Of a stretch of DNA of 41,468 nt, positions 22,523 through 32,500 are shown piece by piece. The notes under the pieces were generated by a model. The model made no database searches and was not told where the DNA came from. It saw only the letters and a program-made list of their open reading frames with translations. Made by a program: the position numbers and the translations under genes. Source of the stretch: CAZQKE01 sp964593865 (GTDB lineage Bacteria; Chloroflexota; Anaerolineae; JAAYZQ01); assembly GCA_964593865.1 (NCBI GenBank), contig CAZQKE010000020.1, forward strand, positions 1 through 41,468, written 5' to 3'. The stretch's first letter is position 1. Every line of letters begins with the position of its first letter.

Positions 22523-24409
22523 CTAGGGCAGGGAGGTCACATGCAGATAATCAAATCGTGCCGAGGAGTTGTAGACGGAGAGACCTACGGTGCCGCTGGG
22601 CCAAGCATTTGTCGTGTCGGTCCAATCAAACACCTTGATCATGCCCTCCTCTTCATCGCCGAACCAAACTTTGATGTTATTGCCCCGCACTTCAATCCAG
22701 GCGGTGTACCAGTGTTTGCGGCCCAGCCCCGGCTGATAGACATAACTAGATACGACCTGTTGGGAAGCGAACATCGGGTTATCGGGAGGGGTGCGCATCA
22801 GGTAGAGGGTATCATTGCCGGCCTTCATGTACAGATAATAGCCCCCTACCGTCTTGCCGTCCATGGCCCCGGAATTCTGGTACGTCCCGCGGAACCAGAT
22901 GCCGGTCAGCCCTTTGAGAAGGTTGACCTCTTTGACATCTTTGAAACGGGCTTCAATCCGGTAATCGGTCCATGCTTGCGCACCGGGGTCGTTATAGACC
23001 GCCAGGGCATAGCCTTCATAGGGGGGGCTGGTCAGGTCAAATTCATAGTTGTAGATGCCCCACACCCCATCATCCCCGGACCAGTACCAGTTGGCCGCCG
23101 AGAGGCCCGGATAGTTGAGAAAGATCTCCCAATTTTCCATTGCCCGGTAGGTGAAATCCTCATAGAACGGCAGGGCACCCCCCACCTGCACCGTGCTTGA
23201 AGCCGAACCAACCGCCACACTGCCGCTGTAAATGGTGACGGTATTGGTCTTGGCCCCGCCTTCATCGGCCCGGCAGCGGTAACGGAGGGTGAGCGTTCCG
23301 GAGGGGGGAACGGTCCACTGGCCGCTCCAGGTGATCGTGCCCTGTGTCCCCATCGGCGGGGTGGTCACGTCGCCGTCGGGCAACATGCCGACAAAGGTCA
23401 TACCCTCCGGCAGGGCATCGTTGATCGTGGTCAAGGTACCGGTCAGGTCCCCTGTGTTCTCTATCAGCACGGTATAGTCCACCGTCTCGTCCACGGTGAC
23501 CTCGGTGGTGTTGGGGGTTTTGCTTAGCTGCCATTCCGGCGCGGGGGGGCGGTAGTTGCGCACGACCAGGGGGAGGAGGAGGCGAAAACCCTCCACCGTG
23601 AGGGTTGCGCCGACCGGACCGATCCGCTCCCCGTCGGCGACCGCCTCTACCCGGTTGGTGTATTCCCCGCCCCGTTCCACGGCCCGCACGTTGTAACGCA
23701 TCTTGAGCGTACCGCTGGCCGGGATGGTCGCAGAGACCCAGACGATCTCCGGCTCCTCCGCATCCACCGGATAGCCCACCTCGTCGCCCACGGCAGGGTT
23801 GCCGAACAGGAAACCGCTCGGTAACGTGTCGGTGATCCGCTCCAACGTCACCGTTTGGGCAGAGGTGTTGGTAAAGAGGACTTCATACGTGACCCACATG
23901 TTGTCGCCCAGCTCCAATTTGGAAGGGGCGACGGTTTTGGTCACCGCGACCGTCCCGCCCAAAGGATGGGCGACCCGGCCCGGCGCAGAGGTGGGATGCA
24001 GGGTGACTTCCGGCTCTATGCGCAGTGCAGCCCCCGCACCGGAGACGCCCAGGGCGTCGGGCGCGGTCGTTTGCCCCGTGGGCGCGAGCCAAAAGCGGAT
24101 CAAGGGCGAATCGGCAAAGGGACCATCCCAGATCGCCGTTCGCCCTCCGTCGGCAAGGAGGGGACGCACGGCGACCTGGCTGCCTGGGGCCAGCCCGGCG
24201 AATTCCCACCCTGCGGGCAACGCAACCCGCACCTGACCGGCCTGAGGCTCGACGGCACGGATTTCGTACAGGAGCTGCTCGCGTGGCCCCGCCGTGACCA
24301 ACTGCGGCTCGGCGGCCAGCGTGCCGCTGACGATCACAAGGGCCAACAGCAAAAGGACGGCCATGCCGCCCACAACCAACCGCTGCTTTGCACGGTACTT
24401 TTCGTCCAT
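22523..24409 (-). CDS. Secreted DUF11-repeat protein with C-terminal LamG-like domain (paralogue)
   Basis: About 628 residues with the same plan as the gene at 20428: signal peptide (VVGGMAVLLLLALVIVSG), a degenerate first repeat (about 40-150), two clear DUF11 repeats (about 160-290 and 315-415; DTLPSGF, DALPEGMTFVGMLPDGDV), the motif LLLPLVVRNYR between them, and a concanavalin-like C-terminal domain ending SGTVGLSVYNSSARFDYLHV. ATG 24409 is preferred for AAGGAG 9 nt upstream; in-frame codons above it encode part of a structured leader and do not resemble protein. It has its own strong promoter and a folded leader, features the paralogue lacks. Confidence 0.83.
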   Translation of the reverse strand: MDEKYRAKQRLVVGGMAVLLLLALVIVSGTLAAEPQLVTAGPREQLLYEIRAVEPQAGQVRVALPAGWEFAGLAPGSQVAVRPLLADGGRTAIWDGPFADSPLIRFWLAPTGQTTAPDALGVSGAGAALRIEPEVTLHPTSAPGRVAHPLGGTVAVTKTVAPSKLELGDNMWVTYEVLFTNTSAQTVTLERITDTLPSGFLFGNPAVGDEVGYPVDAEEPEIVWVSATIPASGTLKMRYNVRAVERGGEYTNRVEAVADGERIGPVGATLTVEGFRLLLPLVVRNYRPPAPEWQLSKTPNTTEVTVDETVDYTVLIENTGDLTGTLTTINDALPEGMTFVGMLPDGDVTTPPMGTQGTITWSGQWTVPPSGTLTLRYRCRADEGGAKTNTVTIYSGSVAVGSASSTVQVGGALPFYEDFTYRAMENWEIFLNYPGLSAANWYWSGDDGVWGIYNYEFDLTSPPYEGYALAVYNDPGAQAWTDYRIEARFKDVKEVNLLKGLTGIWFRGTYQNSGAMDGKTVGGYYLYMKAGNDTLYLMRTPPDNPMFASQQVVSSYVYQPGLGRKHWYTAWIEVRGNNIKVWFGDEEEGMIKVFDWTDTTNAWPSGTVGLSVYNSSARFDYLHVTSLP

Positions 24410-24440
24410 CGGCCAGCACTCCTTGATCGCTTTGGCAACA

Positions 24441-24534
24441 GGGGCGAGGCATCCCAGGCAACTTGTCGATTCGGCAGGTTGCCGCCCATCGCTGATTGCA
24501 CACAACGAACAGGTTTCCGGGGATGCCTCGCCCC
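24441..24534 (-). promoter_or_regulatory. Structured mRNA leader of the DUF11 gene, class unknown
   Basis: A perfect 15-bp outer stem joins GGGGCGAGGCATCCC (24534-24520 on the minus strand) to GGGATGCCTCGCCCC (24455-24441). Inside lie a hairpin closed by GGCAAC/GTTGCC (24483-24457) and a shorter TTG-TGTG-CAA hairpin, giving a possible three-way junction. The outer stem starts about 6 nt after the predicted transcription start and ends 31 nt before the start codon. It resembles riboswitch or protein-binding leader layouts, but I could not match a known class. Confidence 0.5.
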
Positions 24535-24546
24535 CGCCTGCGCCCG

Positions 24547-24575
24547 ATTATACCACACAAAGGAAGGTGGGTCAA
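24547..24575 (-). promoter_or_regulatory. Strong sigma-70-type promoter of the DUF11 gene
   Basis: Minus-strand TTGACC (24575-24570) and TATAAT (24552-24547) are 17 nt apart, and TGG precedes the -10 (extended form). Transcription should begin near 24540, just before the structured leader. It lies 5 nt after the stop of the AglD-like gene. Confidence 0.85.
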
Positions 24576-24580
24576 AGGGG

Positions 24581-25495
24581 TTATCGCCCGGAACCGGTTG
24601 CCATACTTGCCAGGGCCGTGCCCAGGTCTACGATGACGGTGATGCCCCGCAGCAGCAGCAGGGCCAACAGAGCCGCTTCCGGGCCGAGGGCAGGCGCCAA
24701 GACGACAGCACCCACTCCCTCGCGGATACCCAACCCCACCGGCGCAAAGAGGGCCACGAATCCGGCCACCGTCCCCAGCGCGACGGAGGCCAGGGCCAGG
24801 GGGAACATGTCCCGGCCGACCGGTCCGAAGGCCCGCAGGCTGAACCAAGTCGCCAGCCCGGCCAAAGACCAGTTCAACAGATACATGGTTGCGATCTGCA
24901 GATAAAAGAGCGGCTCCAGGCCGGAAAGGAGGGTGGGTTCGGCCTGCCTCTGCCCGACGAGCCGTTGCCCCAACTGCAACAGTCGGCGCAAAAAGCGGGG
25001 ATAAAGTAGCAAGAGAAGCGGCAAGGGCAAGAGCACCACCAGGTAGCGCAGCGTCGGATTGAGCAGGGACAACACCGGCAGGGCGCACAGGCTGGCGGTC
25101 AGCATCCACATCGCTTGGGAGATGACAAACGCGGCCCCGATCTGGGCATTCCCGATCCCCGCAGCCCGCGAGAGTAGATAGAAATTGCCCGCGAACATCA
25201 CCTTGCCGGGCAGGTATTTGCCCAATTGGGAAATGGTGACGATGCGGAAGGTGAGCCGATAGGTCACAGGGGCGTCCAATCGGCGGTAGATGCGGTACTG
25301 GATCAAGCTGTAGAGAAAGGCCGCGGCAACCGTCACCATCAAGGCGGCCACTGCCCAAAGGGGTTGCACCCGGCCCAGCAGGTCGGGGAGGCGATCTCCC
25401 CAGCGGTAAAGGTAGTACCCCCCCGCCGCCAGCAGCAACCCAAAATAGCCGAGTCGGACCGCCGGATGGCCGACGATGCGTTTAATCCGCCCCAT
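24581..25495 (-). CDS. AglD/LPG-synthase-like integral membrane protein (UPF0104 type)
   Basis: A 304-residue protein with about eight membrane helices. Family marks are VTYRLTFRIVTISQLGKYLPGKV in the first third, AAFVISQAMWMLTASL, and APVGLGIREGVGAVVL near the end. Relatives transfer or flip lipid-linked groups: MprF-like lysyl-lipid flippases, AglD in archaeal glycosylation, LPG synthase TM domain. Here it most likely handles a lipid-linked sugar for the nearby GT39 enzymes, an inference from context. The start overlaps the preceding acyltransferase by 14 bp; ATG 25495 is used, a GTG one codon earlier is possible. Confidence 0.8.
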   Translation of the reverse strand: MGRIKRIVGHPAVRLGYFGLLLAAGGYYLYRWGDRLPDLLGRVQPLWAVAALMVTVAAAFLYSLIQYRIYRRLDAPVTYRLTFRIVTISQLGKYLPGKVMFAGNFYLLSRAAGIGNAQIGAAFVISQAMWMLTASLCALPVLSLLNPTLRYLVVLLPLPLLLLLYPRFLRRLLQLGQRLVGQRQAEPTLLSGLEPLFYLQIATMYLLNWSLAGLATWFSLRAFGPVGRDMFPLALASVALGTVAGFVALFAPVGLGIREGVGAVVLAPALGPEAALLALLLLRGITVIVDLGTALASMATGSGR

Positions 25496-26237
25496 CACCC
25501 CGTACCCCTACCACCCGCGCCGGAACGCCACGGGCGATGCTGTAGGGCGGCAGGTCATGGGTGACGACGGCTCCCGCGCCCACCACCGCACCGCGCCCCA
25601 CCGTCACCCCGCCCAGGACGATGACCGATGCACCCAGCCATACATCGTCTTCAATGACGATAGGCCGTTCCTCCGTCGGCTGGGCGCGGATGGGCAGATC
25701 GCGGCGGGCGAAGGTGTGGTTGCCGCAGATCAGCTGCACATCGTTGGCCAAGAGGGTGTTGCGCCCGATGTGGATTCCGCCGTGGCCGTAGAGCAAGCAA
25801 CGGTGACCGATGTACGCCTGAGCCTCAATGCGGATCTCTGCGTCGCGGTAGGCGACAAGGTAGCAACCCCGTGACAGCCACACATCATCTTCCAGGATGA
25901 TGCGTCCGCTCCGGGAGTGGGCGTCCAGGAAGCACCCCTCGCCGATCATGACGCGGCGGCCCAACCAGATGCGACGGGGCACATACCAGCGCACATCCTT
26001 TTCAATGAAACAACCCGGCCCGATGCCTCCCAGCACGAAGCGGTAGGCCCACCCGCGCAACACCGAACCGCCCACCGTAGGTAACCCGCTCAACAGGGTG
26101 AGAACAACCCCTTGCCACAACCAGGGAACCAAAGCCCGTCGACCGCTCACCCGTTCAATGTAGCGGACCAGGTTGGCCCGCAGGCCGCCTTTGATGGTCG
26201 CCGATCTGTATTCCGGTTGGGAAACGTTCTCTTTCAT
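25482..26237 (-). CDS. Left-handed beta-helix (hexapeptide) O-acyltransferase
   Basis: A 251-residue protein built from hexapeptide repeats: IWLGRRVMIGEGCFLDA, IILEDDVWLSRGCYLVA, IGHRCLLYGHGGIHIGRNTLLANDVQLI, then GNHTF with the likely catalytic His, and the closing IVIEDDVWLGASVIVLGGVTVGRGAVVGAGAVVTHDLPPYSIARGVPAR region in pieces typical of CatB/WbbJ-like enzymes. It would acetylate a sugar of a surface glycan. An N-terminal 80-residue extension (WLWQGVVLTLLSGLPTVGGSVLRGW) contains a possible membrane-association helix. The start overlaps the upstream GT39 stop by 4 bp. Confidence 0.85.
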   Translation of the reverse strand: MKENVSQPEYRSATIKGGLRANLVRYIERVSGRRALVPWLWQGVVLTLLSGLPTVGGSVLRGWAYRFVLGGIGPGCFIEKDVRWYVPRRIWLGRRVMIGEGCFLDAHSRSGRIILEDDVWLSRGCYLVAYRDAEIRIEAQAYIGHRCLLYGHGGIHIGRNTLLANDVQLICGNHTFARRDLPIRAQPTEERPIVIEDDVWLGASVIVLGGVTVGRGAVVGAGAVVTHDLPPYSIARGVPARVVGVRGDGAD

Positions 26238-28573
26238 GGTCGCAGCGCAATCACGGCAATTTCAACCGTATCGCCGCCGTCGCCGAGGGGCAGGCGGCGG
26301 CCATCGGCCCGGTATAGGCCGCCGACAAGACGGTAGATCCCCGGCTCCAACGCCGGGTCAAAAGCCAGGCGATGCTCATCGCCCACCACTTCGCCGGGAT
26401 GCCAGTAACCGGTGGGATACCATCCCCCGACCGGCGGGGCATCAAACTGCTGGACGATCTCGCCTTCGGCATCCAAGAGGTGAAGGAAAAGGGTGTAATC
26501 GTCGTCCAGGGCGGCGGGGCCGACCTGCCAGACCAGGTTCAGGGTCGCTTCTCCGCCCGGCTTCATTTCCCCCACCAGCCCTCCCAGGTACAGGGTCACC
26601 GCATCACCGAAACGGCCCAGCGGCGGGCCGGGCGGCAGTGGCTCTTCGTAACCGCCTACCCTCACAAAATCCAGGACAAGACGTGGGACGACCTCTTCCA
26701 GGGTGCGCGAATCGTACAGCCCCACATCCAAGCGGTAGCGGTCCGGCGGCAGGTCGGCGGGCAGGGCCAGGGAGTAACGGTCGGGGAAGGGCTGGCTGCG
26801 GTCGGAGCGGGGCCACCGTTCGACGGGGTACAGGCCGCCCAGCAAAGGCGCATCATGCCCTGCTACCCCTTCTTCGCCCCGGTTGACCAGATGGACAAAA
26901 GCGGTGAGAGGTTCTCCGGACGCCACTTTGCCCGAACGCCAGCGCAGGGTAACGGTCAGAGTCTCGCCGGGCCGGGGGCGGTCGTCGCTCAGGGCAAAAC
27001 CGGCCAGCACCACCGGGCCTTCCCAGGCAGGCCGGTCAAAGGATCGGTCCACGGCGGGCGGCGACTCCGCCGGGCGGGAACGGAAGACAAAGACGTTCCC
27101 CTCAAAGGCCAGCAGGTCGGATCGTTCCCAAAGGAGGCGCAGATAGGAGGGGCTGAAATGGCGGTTCAGGCGCATTTCGTCGGCGACGAACCATAGGTGG
27201 GCGTGGGCGTCCAGGGCCTCGGCCAGGTGCCGGGGGGAATCGAGCAAGGGCAAGCCGGTCCAGGCGTCCACCCGCCGTCCGTTCTCTTCAAAGACCAGGG
27301 CTTGTGCTCCTTCCTCCACGGCCAGGTAGTCGCAGTGGCCCAGTTGGGCAAAGGCCGCCGCCGGTGCGATGGTGGCCAGGGCGTCGCCTTCGGCCCATCC
27401 TGCTTCGACAAAGGCCAAAGCACGGTCGTATCCCCACTCGTGGCGGGTTGCTGCCCGTCGGGCAGAAGGGACGGCTGCCGCAAAGGACAAGGCCAAAAGG
27501 CCCACAAGCAACGGCCAGGCCCACCGACGGCGGGCCGATAACGCATACAATCCGCCGGCCACTCCCTCGGCGGCCAGGAAGAAGAAGGGCAACAGGGGGA
27601 AAAGGTAGCGGGGCGCTCGCCAGCTCACCCCGATCAGAAACAGGAACTCAAACCAGACGAAAAATACAGGAAAGAGGAGGGAAAGGAAAGGCCGTTTCCA
27701 GGGCAACCCCCGGCGGCCCGGCCCTTTCAGCAGGAGCCAGATCAGGCCGACGCCCACCAGGAGGGCGGGCAGGAGGCGGTTAGGTGCGGTGAGGAAAGGC
27801 AGCAGCAGGTCTTTCGCTCCCGCCAAAGGGTGGGTGAGGTCCACGAAGGAACGGGGTGCGGCGGCAGGGATCGCGCCCTGGGGGACCATCAACCCGTAGA
27901 GGAGCCAACGGGCTGCAACGGCGACGGCTACCGCTCCGGCCTGTACCCAGACGACCGGCTGCCGGAGCCAGTCCCAACCCCGTGCCATCAGGGCCAATAG
28001 GGCAAAAGGGGGCAAGAGCAGGAGGATGAGGGGTTGATCCACCAACGCCAGGAGCAGCAAACCGATGGCTGCCCAGCGGGCGCGGGGTCGGTCACCCGCC
28101 ACCGCCCCTCGGTACCAGGCCAAAAAGGCCAGAAGGACCAACAGTTGGAGCAGGGCATAGGTCCGTGCCCTTCCACCCCACAGGATCGCTTGGGAATCCA
28201 GGGCCAACCACAGAGCGGCTAAACCGAACGGCGGGCCGGGAAACAGCCGTCGGGCGGCATAGACCAGCAGGGCCAGGGTGAGCAGGCTCAAAGCCAGGCT
28301 CGGCAGCCGGGCCACAAAGGGGGAAAACCCGGAAGCCAAAAGCAAGGCCAAAGCATCCAGGTAGGTGTAGAGCAAACCCTGGGTATAGACCGCACCCGCC
28401 GGGAAGCGGGGCAATCCTCCGATCAGCACCTGCCGGGCAGCCCAGATGGTGGTGAATTCATCAATGTACGGGCCGGCCTGCAAGGCATAGGTCAAGCGCA
28501 AGGCCAAGCCTGCCAGCAGGGCCAGGGCCGCCAAGCTATAGCCAACCCAGGTTACGCAACGCGCACGGCTCAT
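26234..28573 (-). CDS. GT39-type membrane glycosyltransferase with two beta-sandwich domains
   Basis: A 779-residue protein. The membrane part (about 10-380) contains GPYIDEFTTIWAARQVLIGG, with the acidic DE pair of GT-C enzymes, and ILWGGRARTYALLQLLVLL. The domain after it (about 390-520) and two beta-sandwich repeats follow (about 525-655 and 665-775: LTAFVHLVNRGEEG, LPADLPPDRYRLDVGLYD; YTLFLHLLDAEGE, PGIYRLVGGLYRADG). It is clearly a paralogue of the gene at 17919 with conserved order of all parts. It transfers a sugar from a polyprenyl carrier to an unknown acceptor. ATG 28573; stop overlaps the acyltransferase start. Confidence 0.84.
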   Translation of the reverse strand: MSRARCVTWVGYSLAALALLAGLALRLTYALQAGPYIDEFTTIWAARQVLIGGLPRFPAGAVYTQGLLYTYLDALALLLASGFSPFVARLPSLALSLLTLALLVYAARRLFPGPPFGLAALWLALDSQAILWGGRARTYALLQLLVLLAFLAWYRGAVAGDRPRARWAAIGLLLLALVDQPLILLLLPPFALLALMARGWDWLRQPVVWVQAGAVAVAVAARWLLYGLMVPQGAIPAAAPRSFVDLTHPLAGAKDLLLPFLTAPNRLLPALLVGVGLIWLLLKGPGRRGLPWKRPFLSLLFPVFFVWFEFLFLIGVSWRAPRYLFPLLPFFFLAAEGVAGGLYALSARRRWAWPLLVGLLALSFAAAVPSARRAATRHEWGYDRALAFVEAGWAEGDALATIAPAAAFAQLGHCDYLAVEEGAQALVFEENGRRVDAWTGLPLLDSPRHLAEALDAHAHLWFVADEMRLNRHFSPSYLRLLWERSDLLAFEGNVFVFRSRPAESPPAVDRSFDRPAWEGPVVLAGFALSDDRPRPGETLTVTLRWRSGKVASGEPLTAFVHLVNRGEEGVAGHDAPLLGGLYPVERWPRSDRSQPFPDRYSLALPADLPPDRYRLDVGLYDSRTLEEVVPRLVLDFVRVGGYEEPLPPGPPLGRFGDAVTLYLGGLVGEMKPGGEATLNLVWQVGPAALDDDYTLFLHLLDAEGEIVQQFDAPPVGGWYPTGYWHPGEVVGDEHRLAFDPALEPGIYRLVGGLYRADGRRLPLGDGGDTVEIAVIALRP

Positions 28574-28696
28574 GGGCTACCCCACAGGTTGCACGATTCC
28601 GGCTTGCACACCGCCCGGCACGGGCCACAGCCTTCCCCCTGGGGCAAGCACGTTCGCCGGATTCCGCGCCGCAGGGACGGTGCGCCGATGAGCATG

Positions 28697-29551
28697 TCAG
28701 CTCCCCTTCCGGGCCACAAAGGCCAGGCCGTGCCCCCTTGCCCCCGGTCGGTCATCCGACCGGGCGGCCAGGGGGTAAAGGAGCAGGGAGGAAAGCATGT
28801 AAAGCAACCGTCCCGGCCCGGCAGAAGGGTTCAAGCCACGTAGCAGGTGAAAGGCTTCGTATTGGGCCGCGCCCACGCCGCTCAGGTAGGGCCGCACCTC
28901 CAAGACGGCCAAGCCCAGCTCGGTGAGGCGTCGGCCTAGCCCGGTGCGGGTGTATCGCCGCCGCACGGCATAGAGTTCGTCCAGGCGGGTGTCCAAAGCG
29001 GCGGCCAGGTCGGCTCCCGGCAGGACTTGGGGGCGCAACAACCACCGCCGGAGTCTGGCGGGCAGGCGTTCCAAGAAGCCCAGGGCCAAGCCGTGCTCTG
29101 CACCGTCCACGGTGAGATAAAGGAGGCCACCGGGGCGCAAGGCGCGGGCCATCGCTTCCAGGGCGGCTTGATCGTCGGCGATATGCTCCAGGACGCAGTT
29201 GCAGATCACCAGGTCAAACTGCCCGTCGGCCAGGGGCAAGGCCGCGCCGTCGGCGGCGGCGTACAAGGTGCGCCCATCCAGCCCCAACCCCTGGGCGGTC
29301 CGGCGGGCGGCAGCCAACGCGGAACGCGAAAGGTCGCAGCCGATCAGTGTGGCCCCCCGGCGGGCCAGATCCAGGGAGTAGAGGCCATGCCCACACCCCA
29401 CGTCCAGCACGCGCCAACCCGCCACCTGCCGCAACCACGGAGCCGCCAAGCGCAACTCCAACGCCCGCATCAGGTTGAGATAGCGCAGAAAGGGCAACAG
29501 GCGACGGGCCAGGGGAGACGGCAAACGGGCAAACCACATTCCGAGGCTCAT
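28697..29551 (-). CDS. Class I SAM-dependent methyltransferase
   Basis: A 284-residue protein with the Rossmann-type methyltransferase core: motif I VLDVGCGHGLYSLDLA (about residues 48-63), ATLIGCDLSRSAL for the acidic ribose-binding strand end, AADGAALPLADGQFDLVICNCVLEHI (motif IV region with the UbiE/type 11 pattern) and LRPGGLLYLTV. The substrate is unknown; the basic C-terminal half and the cluster of GT39 and acyltransferase genes suggest a surface glycan or lipid carrier. The gap of 123 bp to the next GT39 gene holds nothing I can name. Upstream SD-like GAGGGTAAGAG precedes ATG 29551. Confidence 0.85.
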   Translation of the reverse strand: MSLGMWFARLPSPLARRLLPFLRYLNLMRALELRLAAPWLRQVAGWRVLDVGCGHGLYSLDLARRGATLIGCDLSRSALAAARRTAQGLGLDGRTLYAAADGAALPLADGQFDLVICNCVLEHIADDQAALEAMARALRPGGLLYLTVDGAEHGLALGFLERLPARLRRWLLRPQVLPGADLAAALDTRLDELYAVRRRYTRTGLGRRLTELGLAVLEVRPYLSGVGAAQYEAFHLLRGLNPSAGPGRLLYMLSSLLLYPLAARSDDRPGARGHGLAFVARKGS

Positions 29552-29597
29552 CTCTTACCCTCGGAACTGCCCGGTTCAAGGCTCTTGCCCTCCATAC

Positions 29598-32500
29598 TCA
29601 AGGCCGTCCCCTTGCGGTCAGGGGCAGGTAGACCGCGTAGCCGCCTACTGCTGCCGAACCCAGGCGCACCTCATCCAGCAGCACCGCCGGACTATCCGAA
29701 ACGACAAAGGTTAGGGTCAACGGTGCGCTGACCAACCCCGTCATGTCAAACCACACGTGAGTCCACTCGGCCTCCGAGAAGGTCACGGTATAGGTCACGG
29801 GCGGGGAGAGGAGGCTTTGGTTCGCCAGCCGGACGGTCAGGGCGCCGACCGGTCCGGGCGTTTCCAGGCGGGCCATAAAAGAAAGAGTCGGCAGGGTGAT
29901 CGGCAGCGTGGGAGTGAGGAACTGGCTCAAGGATGAATTCTCACCACTGCCGCCCAAGCGGACCGCGCTCAGACCGGTGTGGGCGGTCGCGGTCAGGGTG
30001 GGCGGGGCGGAACCGCCGATCTGCCAGCGCCCCCAGGTCCCGGCCTCAAAGTCGCCGTCGTTCACGGCGTCGTCCTGGGGCGGCAGGATGAATTCCAGAC
30101 CGTCCACATGATCCGTCACCGAAACAGCCCGCATCGGCAAGAGAGAGGCATAGCGATCATCACGGCCAACGGTGATGGTGTAGCTGCCGCTCGCCGCCAG
30201 GTAGGTCACAAATCCGCCCGCCGGTTCGGCGTCGGTCGCCAGGGCCGCGGGGGAGAAATCTACCTGGGCGGCGACGACCGCCTGCCCCCGGATGTTGCCG
30301 ACGCGGCCACGGACCGCAAAACGGGCGGGGATGGTCTGCACCTCATCGGACCATGCGCTCCAATTGCCCGCCTCATCACGGGCTTGAACGCGGAAGTAGT
30401 AGGTCTCGCCGTAGTGGAAAGGCGAGATGTCAAAGTCGTCGGATGTGAGGGAGGTTGCGGTTTTCCAATCGGTCCAAACGCCCGATGCACCGATTTTGTA
30501 CTGGACGTTGTAGGCGGTGACGGCAGAGCAGGTGTCGCTGCCGCTCCAGCTCACCCGGAAGGGGGGCAATTGGGCGACGGGCATGGCATCCATAGACGCC
30601 TGGGGCGGATCGCCGTCGGTGATGATGGTGTAGAGGGGATCGCTCCATTCCCCCACATTGCCGACCAGGTCGCGGGCGCGGACGCGAAAGCCGAGTATGT
30701 CGCCGAACCGATCACCCGTATAGCCACTACCGGTCGCCGTGGTGTTGACCATCCAATCGGTCCAGGCCCCGCCGTTGACGTTCATCTGCACGTCATAGAC
30801 CAGTTGGTCGGCGGGGGTGAGGTTATCCTGCCCACTCCAGGTTACGTTTCCCACGCCGCATTCGGTCTGGGCGGGCAAAGAGGAAACCCAAGCGGTAGGA
30901 GGTTCGGTTTCCTCGTTGAGCCAGGAATAATAGCCGAGGATGCTTGCATACCAAGTATCGGCCAGCAGCTGCATCCCCGCGCTGTTGGGATGCTTGGAAT
31001 CCCACATGAGCGATACCCAGTCTCCGTAGTTGAGGAAGGCTTGCCAGTTGTCGGCCAGGGGCACGCCTTTGGTCACAGAGACGCCGCGGATGTAATCGTT
31101 CATCACTTGGGTATCGTTGTACCACCCGTCGGTGCGGGGGATGATGGTGCTCAACCAGGGACGGATCCCCTTGATGTCGGAGTGTTTTTTGAGGATGTCA
31201 ATGATGATGGCCAAGTCCTCGGCCACCTCGCTGGGCGGGCGGTCGTGGGTCACATCGTTGGTCCCTTCCATGATGAGGGGAAACTGAGGCAGATATAGTT
31301 CCGCCTCATCTCCGATCCGCTTCCGCAACCCGCTCACCTTTTCGCCGGGGATGCCCCGGTTGATGACCTCGGAAGGGGTGACACGGGTATCCAGCTTGCT
31401 TTCCAAACGACCGGGATAGTCCCCGACGGGGATTCCCGAATCGGGCGGATCTTCGTACCCTCCCCAGGTGATGCTGTCCCCCCAGGCAACGTAGCGGTTG
31501 TAGATGCATTGAACCTCCGGTTGGATGGGTGCGGCAGGCAGAATATCGGGTGTGATCGCTTCGGAGTCGCTCAACAGCCCATCGGATAGGGTTATCTCCG
31601 CAGGGCCGCCCGCGCCGGGCCGGATCACACGGGGCCGTTCGGCAACGATTAAGCGAGACGGCACATCTCCGTTCTGCCGGGAGACCAGCACCGGTTGTGT
31701 CCAGACCGCATCCATCCTGGTCGCGTAGGCCGTCCCCTCCAGGCGTCCTTCGACCGTCCAAACCAGATGCGGTCTGCCTGCATCGTCAAAGGCCAAATGG
31801 GGCCGTCGCTCATCCACCGCCACAGAGGGAGGCGAAGATACCATCTGCTCATCGCTCCAACGGCCGTCTGCCATCCGGTTGGCCACATGGATCCGCCAGC
31901 GGGCTTTTGCTCCCGCGCCGACCACATCTTGCCAAGCAATCCAGGGTTGCCCGTCGGCATCCAGGGCCAGGGAAGGCCAGACATCGGGGGTGTCGTCGGG
32001 TGCGCTCACCACCTCCTCGGCCGACCAGCCCGTACCATCCCACCGGCTGACAACGATCACATCGTCAAAAAGTCCTTCACTGCTGACCCAGGCCAACCAG
32101 GGCTTCCCGTCGGCTCCCACGGCCAAGCGTGGATGGGTGTCGTAGGCCAGGGGATCGGTGTCATCGCTGCTCACGCGGCGGGGCCGGGACCAGGTTCGGC
32201 CATCACCGGAAACGGCATAGATCTCGGTGTCGTTGCCGTCAAAGCCAACCCAAGCCAGCCAGAGCGTCCCATCGGGGGCGGCGGCCAGAATCGGTTGCTT
32301 GGCCGCAAGGACGCCATCCCCCGGCGGCACGGGCCGGGGCGTCGCCCAGCGATCTCCTGCCCACCGGCTGATATAAAGGCGACTGCGATCCGGCTCGGCT
32401 TTGGTCGCCGATGACCAAGCCAGCCAGAGCGTCCCATCGGGGGCGACGGTCAGGGTCGGCGCGCGGTCCCACGCAGCCGGGCGTCGACGGACCGGCCGGG

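Noticed and set aside
24441..24534. Integrated short inverted-repeat transposon end pair
   Set aside because: The 15-bp arms are close together (94 bp in all), there is no ORF or target duplication, and they lie exactly between a strong promoter and the gene start, which fits an mRNA leader better.
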